A DNA stretch of 14,723 nucleotides, taken from positions 1 through 14,723 of the forward strand of contig JAKSQE010000016.1 in assembly GCA_024404295.1 (NCBI GenBank), in the 5' to 3' direction. Both the position numbers and the translations under genes were made by a program. This document shows positions 5,839 to 11,528 of this stretch, one piece after another. This DNA comes from Oscillibacter sp. (GTDB lineage: Bacteria; Bacillota; Clostridia; Oscillospirales; Oscillospiraceae). A model generated the notes under the pieces. That model saw only the letters and a program-made list of their open reading frames with translations. It made no database searches and was not told the DNA's origin. Within the stretch, counting starts at the first letter, position 1, and each line of letters begins with the position of its first letter.

Positions 5839-5872
5839 TCTGACATATTTTTTACAGGACAAGCTGTAAACT
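5839..5872 (+). promoter_or_regulatory. Candidate Spo0A-dependent promoter of spoIIE (21-bp spacer)
   Basis: CTGACA (5840-5845) and TAAACT (5867-5872) are separated by 21 bp. No better -35 lies at 17 bp. The spoIIE and spoIIG promoters of B. subtilis have similarly overlong spacers and depend on Spo0A~P. TCTGACA (5839-5845) matches the reverse complement of the 0A box, TTYGACA, in 6 of 7 positions and overlaps the -35. The perfect inverted repeat TTTACAG-N6-CTGTAAA (5851-5870) fills the spacer and enters the -10. All of this is inferred from sequence alone. Confidence 0.4.
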
Positions 5873-5901
5873 ATGGAAAAACCATGTTTGGGGGCGATTC
5901 C

Positions 5902-7923
5902 ATGGAGCAGGTCGTATTAAAACGAGAGCAGTCGGCGCGGTTGCTGTACGGTGGAGTTCGGTTCTTTTTGGCGGGAGCATTATCTGCCACACAGACTGCG
6001 GGGGGATATGCCCCCTTTGCACTGGGTTGTGTGGCAGCGTCAGGCCCGGGGTTTGGCGGTGCGGCGGCTTTGCTGGGTAGCTGTGTCGGCGCATTGATGT
6101 TTATGGACTTTGCCGGAGCCCTGTCATTTTGTGCCACCGCTGTGCTGATTTTTACCGCCGCCATGGCGTTTCAAGGTATGCCTGCATTGGAAAAACCCGT
6201 GGTTATGCCCATTCTGGCAGCGGTGATGGTGCTATCTGTGGGCGGCATTTACATCTTGCAGTCTTTGTCTCCGGAGGAGATGGTCCTGCCCTGTGCGGTA
6301 GCTGCGGCGTTGGCTGGTGTATCGGCCTGGTTTTTACAGGTGTTGCTGCAGCGTACAGAAAGTGGGGCCGCTTCTGACGGGATCTTGTTTCTGTGCGCAA
6401 TTTTACTGCTGGCACTGGGAGAACTGACCATTGGACAATTATCGCTGGGGCGCATGCTCTTGTGTACGCTTTTGGCATATACAGCCTTTGACAGGGAGCC
6501 CATGACCGCCATTGCGGCAGGCCTGGGCGTAGGCCTGATGACGGATCTTGTGTTAGGAAGCGAAAGCCTTTACACAGCAGCCTATGGAATTGGCGCATTG
6601 CTGGCTGCCATGCGTTCTCGCCGATTTACAGCGGCAGTTGCATTTTTTTGCGGCATGTTGGCGGCAGCTTTGCCATCCCAAAAGGAAGCCGCACTGCCGC
6701 TTCTGATAGAGGGACTGGCCGGAACAATCCTGTTTCTGCTGCTGCCGGCAAAAGCCTTTGGCGGCAAGCGCGTTCAGCGGCAACAGGTGGGCGAAAATAC
6801 GCAGATAAGCCGCTTGAAAGCACAACTTACCAAGGCAGCATCGGCTCTGCGGGATCTGTACGATAGCATGGGACGAGAATTACCACAGCCTACGGAGGAA
6901 AACCCTGCTGTGGTGTTTGACAGAGCAGCGGAAAAAGTATGTAGAGAATGTGCATTGTGCCAACTGTGTTGGCAAAAGGAGTATACTATGACGTTTAATG
7001 CATTGAATGATGCCACACCGTTTTTACTGGAACGAGGCAGGGCAATGGCAAAGGACTTCCCACCGCACTTTGCCAGTCGGTGCATCCACTTGACGGATTT
7101 CATGCAGGCGATTAACGGGGAACTGTCTGCCTACCTGCTGCGCCAACAGTATCGCAAGCAGTTGGAGGAGACCAGACGCAGTGCCAAGGGACAGTATGCC
7201 CAACTTAGCGATCTGCTGACAGCTACAGCGGCGTCCTTTGGGGAAGTACCTCCATCCGGTGGCGAGGACCTGCGTGTGCAGATCGGTGCGGCACTAAAGC
7301 CCCGAAATGGAGAAATCGTCTGCGGAGATACGATCGAATCGTTCCGAACGCAGGAGGGGGCATGGTGCCTGCTGCTGGCAGACGGTATGGGCAGCGGAGA
7401 AGAAGCCCGAAGAGAGTCGGCTCTGACCTGCCGGCTGCTGCGACAGTTCCTGGAGGCGGATATTGCGCCGGAAGCGGCATTGAAGACTTTAAATACCGCC
7501 ATGGCTCTCCGAGGGGCGGAGACCGGAAGCTTTACGACAGTGGACCTCTGCATTTGCAAGGGGAAAAGTGGGGATACTACTTTTTATAAGTTTGGAGCGG
7601 CACCCAGCTACCTGAAAAAAGGCGGGACGGTTCGACGGGTCACAGGCGTCAGTTTTCCTGTGGGTCTGCGCGGCAATCCTGCTTCACCGGATATTACACA
7701 GGTCACACTGGAAAAAGGCGGTTTTATTGTTCTGATCAGTGATGGTATCGCAGATTCCGGTCGGGATGAGTGGCTTCTGAATTTACTTGCCGGTTGGGAG
7801 GGGGAAGATGCCCAAACCCTTGCCAATCTCATTTTGTCGGAAAGCATACGGCGGGAAAAGCTGCAGGATGACTGTGCGGTGCAGGTGATGTATCGCCCGG
7901 AAGACCCTGTGAAAAAAGTTTAA
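5902..7923 (+). CDS. spoIIE: Stage II sporulation protein E, PP2C-type serine phosphatase
   Basis: 673 residues, somewhat shorter than the roughly 830 of B. subtilis SpoIIE. Residues about 15-300 are a series of hydrophobic segments, the membrane domain that anchors the protein at the polar septum. A central region follows, with a four-Cys cluster (C347, C350, C353, C356). The C-terminal PP2C domain (about 455-670) shows metal-binding acidic motifs: ADGMGSG with D494, ISDGIADS with D614 and QDDC with D656-D657. In the family, SpoIIE dephosphorylates SpoIIAA, which releases sigma-F in the forespore. The ATG at 5902 has GGGGG at 5890-5894, 7 nt upstream. An in-frame ATG at 5884 has no ribosome site, and any earlier start would overlap the promoter. 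The small gene at 7998 follows after 74 bp without a terminator. Confidence 0.93.
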   Translation: MEQVVLKREQSARLLYGGVRFFLAGALSATQTAGGYAPFALGCVAASGPGFGGAAALLGSCVGALMFMDFAGALSFCATAVLIFTAAMAFQGMPALEKPVVMPILAAVMVLSVGGIYILQSLSPEEMVLPCAVAAALAGVSAWFLQVLLQRTESGAASDGILFLCAILLLALGELTIGQLSLGRMLLCTLLAYTAFDREPMTAIAAGLGVGLMTDLVLGSESLYTAAYGIGALLAAMRSRRFTAAVAFFCGMLAAALPSQKEAALPLLIEGLAGTILFLLLPAKAFGGKRVQRQQVGENTQISRLKAQLTKAASALRDLYDSMGRELPQPTEENPAVVFDRAAEKVCRECALCQLCWQKEYTMTFNALNDATPFLLERGRAMAKDFPPHFASRCIHLTDFMQAINGELSAYLLRQQYRKQLEETRRSAKGQYAQLSDLLTATAASFGEVPPSGGEDLRVQIGAALKPRNGEIVCGDTIESFRTQEGAWCLLLADGMGSGEEARRESALTCRLLRQFLEADIAPEAALKTLNTAMALRGAETGSFTTVDLCICKGKSGDTTFYKFGAAPSYLKKGGTVRRVTGVSFPVGLRGNPASPDITQVTLEKGGFIVLISDGIADSGRDEWLLNLLAGWEGEDAQTLANLILSESIRREKLQDDCAVQVMYRPEDPVKKV

Positions 7924-7997
7924 AACCCACAGGCTTTGCTGTATAAATCCTTCTGAAATGCGGGAAAATGGAAGTAACAAAAGCGAGGAGGATTGAC

Positions 7998-8270
7998 ATG
8001 GTAAAGGGGATTTCGCGGCGCGTTGTGGTGATCGATTCGCCCGACCAACGCTTTTTTGAACAGGCAATTTTTATTGTGCGGAATGATGCAGCCGGCGAGG
8101 GGGTCACTTCGCGGGAATTGGTGGATGAGGCGCGACGAGTAGCGCGGGACTATGCATCCGGAGATCATGGCCGCTTTGGCAAGGCGTGGAGAAATTTGAG
8201 TCCGGCAGTCTATACGGCCATGGGTGCCGGAGCCATTGGCATTTTTTGGCTGCTTGTAAGCGTGATGTAA
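7998..8270 (+). CDS. Small conserved-looking protein with one C-terminal membrane segment
   Basis: 90 residues. The N-terminal 70 residues are soluble, mixed charge and probably alpha/beta (VKGISRRVVVIDSPD, then FEQAIFIVRND). The C-terminus (about 70-90) is a single hydrophobic segment with little after it, so the protein is probably tail-anchored with its body in the cytoplasm. The overall pattern resembles short uncharacterised proteins of Clostridia, some wrongly labelled as translation initiation factor 2, but I cannot assign a function. The ATG at 7998 has a strong GAGGAGG ribosome site. It follows spoIIE on the same strand with no terminator between, so cotranscription and a link to sporulation are plausible. 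Confidence 0.75.
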   Translation: MVKGISRRVVVIDSPDQRFFEQAIFIVRNDAAGEGVTSRELVDEARRVARDYASGDHGRFGKAWRNLSPAVYTAMGAGAIGIFWLLVSVM

Positions 8271-8274
8271 TAAA

Positions 8275-8310
8275 AACAGGCCCTTGTGCATCATTGCACA
8301 GGGGCCTGTT
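8275..8310. terminator. Terminator after ribF, also closing the spoIIE unit
   Basis: AACAGGCCCTTGTGCA (8275-8290) pairs with TGCACAGGGGCCTGTT (8295-8310) over 16 bp with one G-T pair and loop TCAT. On the minus strand it follows the ribF stop after 2 bases and runs into TTTTTATTA, a proper rho-independent terminator. On the plus strand the stem follows the small gene but has no T-tract. Confidence 0.85.
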
Positions 8311-8312
8311 GC

Positions 8313-9215
8313 TTAATGTTCAGAAAAATATTGACGGGTGGCTTCGGCGTCTTTTTGGATCTGAGCTTTTAACTCGTTCAAAGACTGGAAACGAACTTCG
8401 CCGCGCAGGTGGCGATAGAACTCCAACCGAACGGTTTGCCCGTAGAGATCGCCGTCAAAACCCAATAGCCACGGCTCAATGGTCACATCCTGTCCGTTAT
8501 TCACTGTTGGGCGAACGCCCACATTGGTGACGGCAGGAAAACTCCGCCCATCCGGCAGGGTGACTTTGGCGGCATAAACACCGAAAGCCGGAACCAGCAC
8601 ATGAGGAGGCGGCACCAGATTGATGGTGGGGATGCCGATGGTACGACCGATGCGGCGGCCGTGCTGAACCGTCTGAGACAGGGTGTGAGGGTGACCAAGA
8701 TAATCTGCGGCACGCTCCATTTCGCCGGCAGCTACCAACTGGCGAATATAGGAGGAACTGGCGGTTATTCCGTCAATGACGACTTCGGGAATAATATCGC
8801 AGCCAAGCCCGATCTCGGCACATTTTTCCTGCAGCAGAGCGGGGCTGCCTTGATTTTTATGGCCGAAGTGGTGGTCGTGCCCCGCTACCAAATGGACTGC
8901 GTGATAACGTTTGACCAGAATTTCGGTGACAAAGTCCTGCCAGGAAGTGGTCATCATCTCCTGATCAAAGGGGACCATAATGACTTCGTCAATGCCGTAA
9001 AGACGGCGCACCAGATCTGCCCGGTCTTCCGGGGAGTTGATCAGCGGACAGGGAATGCCGGTGACCACTTCCTTAGGAGGCTGGGCAAAGGTAAATATAG
9101 CGGAGGAAACGCCACGGTCTTTTGCCTCCTCTGCGGTGCGGCGCAGCAACGCGCCGTGCCCCAGATGGACGCCGTCAAAGAAGCCGAGGGCAATGACTTT
9201 CGGTGAATTGGACAT
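8313..9215 (-). CDS. ribF: Bifunctional riboflavin kinase / FAD synthetase
   Basis: 300 residues, normal for RibF. It phosphorylates riboflavin to FMN and adenylates FMN to FAD in the cytoplasm. The N-terminal FAD synthetase domain shows GFFDGVHLGH (11-20), GHDHHFGHKNQGS (112-124) and SSSYIRQ (153-159), the nucleotidyltransferase signatures. The C-terminal riboflavin kinase domain shows GRTIGIPT (190-197), GVYAAKV and NVGVRPT (231-237), then the IEP...FDGDLYG stretch. The ATG at 9215 begins 4 nt after the truB stop, with TTGGAG 9 nt upstream. An in-frame TTG five codons earlier overlaps that ribosome site and truB, so I reject it. It is the last gene of the infB operon, a usual position next to truB. 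Confidence 0.95.
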   Translation of the reverse strand: MSNSPKVIALGFFDGVHLGHGALLRRTAEEAKDRGVSSAIFTFAQPPKEVVTGIPCPLINSPEDRADLVRRLYGIDEVIMVPFDQEMMTTSWQDFVTEILVKRYHAVHLVAGHDHHFGHKNQGSPALLQEKCAEIGLGCDIIPEVVIDGITASSSYIRQLVAAGEMERAADYLGHPHTLSQTVQHGRRIGRTIGIPTINLVPPPHVLVPAFGVYAAKVTLPDGRSFPAVTNVGVRPTVNNGQDVTIEPWLLGFDGDLYGQTVRLEFYRHLRGEVRFQSLNELKAQIQKDAEATRQYFSEH

Positions 9216-9219
9216 GGTT

Positions 9220-10086
9220 TTATGCTCCAAAAAAGTTTTTCGTAGAGGTCAAAACGCCGCCTTTTGCCTGGGACAGGCAGAGAAACGCATCATTCTGACC
9301 GTAAACACGGTAAGTCCCGTCAGCAACAGCTTCGTCTGTGATAGGGTTGCCGTTTCGTACACGCTTTTCCTTCCCGTTAGAAGAAATATGGTAAGCGGGG
9401 AGGTGGGAAAACAGACTGTCGGTGGGCTGCAGGAGCGTTTCCGCTTTCTCCTGTACGTCCTCCAGAGTGACAGCCTGTGCCAGCGTGTATCCTGCCGCCA
9501 TCGTGCGCTGCAGGGCGTACAATGTTGCGCCGCAGCCCAGGGCTTGCCCAATGTCGTGGCACAGGGTGCGGATATAAGTACCTTTAGAGCAGACGCAGCG
9601 AAGACGAAAATCCGTCTCGTTTACCTGTTCTAAAAGCTCCAACTCATAGATGGTGATGCTGCGGGGTTTACGTTCCACTTCCTTGCCCTTGCGGGCCAGA
9701 TCATAGAGCTTCTGCCCACCGATTTTCACAGCAGAGTACATAGGGGGGATCTGCTGAATATCTCCTCGGAACTGCGCCAAGGCCGCTTCCACCTGTTCGT
9801 ATGTCACGGTGACGGGATGAGTCTCCAGCGTTTCACCCGTCACATCCTGCGTGTCAGTGATCTGCCCTAAACGCATCCCGGCCACATACTCCTTGCGGCT
9901 GTTTTCGGCAAACTCCACGGCGCGGGTGGCCTGTCCCACAAAAACGGGCAGCACGCCGGTGGCCATGGGGTCTAATGTGCCACCGTGGCCAACCCGCTTT
10001 TCATGGAGAATGCCCCGGATCTTGGCACAGACATCCATAGAAGTCCAGCCGGCGGGCTTATTGATGATGACGATGCCGTTGGGCAT
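9220..10086 (-). CDS. truB: tRNA pseudouridine(55) synthase
   Basis: 288 residues, the family's usual size. It isomerises U55 in the T-loop of tRNAs. The catalytic motif GHGGTLDPMATGVL contains the nucleophile Asp39. Early KPAGWTS and later SRKEYVAGMRLG, YSAVKIGGQKLYDLARKG and CSKGTYIRTLCHDIG are family signatures. A C-terminal PUA-like part covers about 222-288. GAGGT lies 6 nt before the ATG. It lies 9 nt after nrnA and 4 nt before ribF, inside the translation operon. Confidence 0.96.
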   Translation of the reverse strand: MPNGIVIINKPAGWTSMDVCAKIRGILHEKRVGHGGTLDPMATGVLPVFVGQATRAVEFAENSRKEYVAGMRLGQITDTQDVTGETLETHPVTVTYEQVEAALAQFRGDIQQIPPMYSAVKIGGQKLYDLARKGKEVERKPRSITIYELELLEQVNETDFRLRCVCSKGTYIRTLCHDIGQALGCGATLYALQRTMAAGYTLAQAVTLEDVQEKAETLLQPTDSLFSHLPAYHISSNGKEKRVRNGNPITDEAVADGTYRVYGQNDAFLCLSQAKGGVLTSTKNFFGA

Positions 10087-10095
10087 AACGTTACC

Positions 10096-11055
10096 TCACT
10101 TCTTAAAATCGGGAACTAACTGGGCGATGGCAGATAGCATCTGCTCTGCAGCCTCAGCTTGCGAAACACACTCTAAGGTGGCTCCGGCTGCACGGGCATG
10201 TCCGCCGCCGCCTAAGAGACGACAAACCTCCGTGGCGTTGACTCGTTCACCGGTACGCACAGAAAACTTCCAAACATTGGGGCGCAGCTCCCGCATAGTC
10301 ACGGCACAGTCCACACCCTGAATTTGCGGAGCCAGAGCAGAGAGATCCTCTGCGTCTTGTTCCGTAGCATGGAACCGCTCCATGAGAGAGATAGGCACGC
10401 TCAAAATCGCAGTGCGGTTGCTGTCATAAAACGCTGCATCACTGAGCATGGCGGCCTCCAGCTGCATCCGAACACGGGACTTGGTCTGAAAGTGTAGCTT
10501 GTTGACGGCACGGTAGTCGATGCCGGTGGACATGAGTTCCGCCGCAACACGATGCGTGTTTGCTGTTACGTTGGAATAGATAAATCCGCCGGTATCGGTG
10601 GAAATGGCCACATACAACGGCAGAGCGATCTCAGCCGTGATGGGGCACAGCTCTTTTACAATGTCATAAATCAGTTCGCCGCAGGCGGCGGCCTCCGGAC
10701 GAACGATATTGGCCTTGCCAAAATGCTCAAAGGAAGGGTGGTGGTCGATGGCAAGATCGATCTTTCCTTCGTAGACTTTTGCATTCTCCGGGAACAGGCC
10801 GGGGGTGGCAATATCGGTGGAGATGATTTTATCCGCCGAAAATCCCTCCGGCGCAACGTAGGGCAGGAAGTAAGAAGCTGTGGTTTCTGTCAGACCGGGG
10901 TTGGGCAGCAGATAAGCGGTTTTGCCCAATGCCCGCAGTCCGGCGCAGAGAGCTGCAGCGCAGCCAACGGTGTCACCGTCGGGACGGACGTGGGTCAGGA
11001 TCAAAACGTTGTCAAACGTCCGCAGCAATTCAGCGGTTTCCTGTACCGTCAGCAT
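10096..11055 (-). CDS. nrnA: DHH/DHHA1 phosphoesterase, NrnA-type (nanoRNase / pAp phosphatase)
   Basis: 319 residues. The family degrades 2-5 nt RNA fragments and converts pAp (3'-phosphoadenosine 5'-phosphate) to AMP, with Mn2+ as usual cofactor. Metal ligands appear in order: H22, D26 and D28 in THVRPDGD, D81 in STDIATPG, the DHH at 104-106 in IDHHPS, and D154 in STDTGGF. The DHHA1 domain ends with GGGGHARAAG (282-291), the substrate-binding loop. GAGGAGG lies just upstream and overlaps the rbfA 3' end. The gap to the rbfA stop is 3 nt. The position between rbfA and truB is typical for Firmicutes. Confidence 0.94.
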   Translation of the reverse strand: MLTVQETAELLRTFDNVLILTHVRPDGDTVGCAAALCAGLRALGKTAYLLPNPGLTETTASYFLPYVAPEGFSADKIISTDIATPGLFPENAKVYEGKIDLAIDHHPSFEHFGKANIVRPEAAACGELIYDIVKELCPITAEIALPLYVAISTDTGGFIYSNVTANTHRVAAELMSTGIDYRAVNKLHFQTKSRVRMQLEAAMLSDAAFYDSNRTAILSVPISLMERFHATEQDAEDLSALAPQIQGVDCAVTMRELRPNVWKFSVRTGERVNATEVCRLLGGGGHARAAGATLECVSQAEAAEQMLSAIAQLVPDFKK

Positions 11056-11058
11056 GGC

Positions 11059-11454
11059 TTAGCCCTCCTCGTCCAGAATAATGTCGGCGTTTGCGGGGTT
11101 TTCGGGCTTGACCTTGTTGGGATCACGGAGCACTTCCAGAATGTGAGCACCGTAAGCGATGGAGTCGTCTGCAATAAACTGCAGTTCCGGTGTGTAGCGC
11201 AGCTGCAGGGCATGACCCAGTTCGCGGCGCAGGAATCCGGCGGCGGACTTCAGACCCTTCAGGACGTCCTTCTCCTGATTCTTATCCAAAACGCTAACGA
11301 ATACGCGGGCATAGCGCAGGTCGCCGGTGGTATCCACACGAACGATGGAGACCATGCCTACCTGGCTGACGCGGGGATCCTTCAGACGGCGAATCTGAGA
11401 AGCCAGTTCCCGCTGGATCTCCTCGTTGATCCGGCCAATACGATTTGAAGGCAT
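11059..11454 (-). CDS. rbfA: 30S ribosome-binding factor A
   Basis: 131 residues with a KH-like fold, close to the family norm. RbfA binds the immature 30S subunit and helps mature the 5' end of 16S rRNA. The N-terminus RIGRINEEIQRELASQI and the central LRYARVFVSVL and RRELGHALQLRYTPELQF are family features. The C-terminal tail is acidic (ILDEEG). The ATG at 11454 has GGAGG 7 nt upstream. An in-frame TTG six codons earlier overlaps that ribosome site and is unlikely. The gene follows infB after 74 bp holding a hairpin. Confidence 0.96.
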   Translation of the reverse strand: MPSNRIGRINEEIQRELASQIRRLKDPRVSQVGMVSIVRVDTTGDLRYARVFVSVLDKNQEKDVLKGLKSAAGFLRRELGHALQLRYTPELQFIADDSIAYGAHILEVLRDPNKVKPENPANADIILDEEG

Positions 11455-11486
11455 GAAACGCCCTCCTTCCAAATGAAAATAGGAGC

Positions 11487-11516
11487 AATCAGGGCAGCGG
11501 GTTCGCTGCCCTGATT
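11487..11516 (-). terminator. Hairpin between infB and rbfA, possible attenuator or processing site
   Basis: A perfect 13-bp stem, AATCAGGGCAGCG with CGCTGCCCTGATT and a 4-nt loop, lies 12 nt after the infB stop. On the minus strand it is followed by GCTCCTATTTTCATTT, which is too weak for a full T-tract. Since rbfA, nrnA, truB and ribF have no visible promoter here, partial termination or an RNA processing/stability role is more likely than a full stop. Confidence 0.6.
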
Positions 11517-11528
11517 GTAGTATGTGTG

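Noticed and set aside
5858..5870. ACAAG in the spoIIE promoter as a target of the XRE/S24 repressor
   Set aside because: Only one half-site; the 13-bp pattern continues as CTGTAAAC instead of N3-CTTGT, so a chance match is more likely.
10552..11448. Open frame of 298 codons on the plus strand over nrnA and rbfA
   Set aside because: Antisense to two clearly conserved genes; low-complexity Gly/Gln/Val composition typical of shadows.
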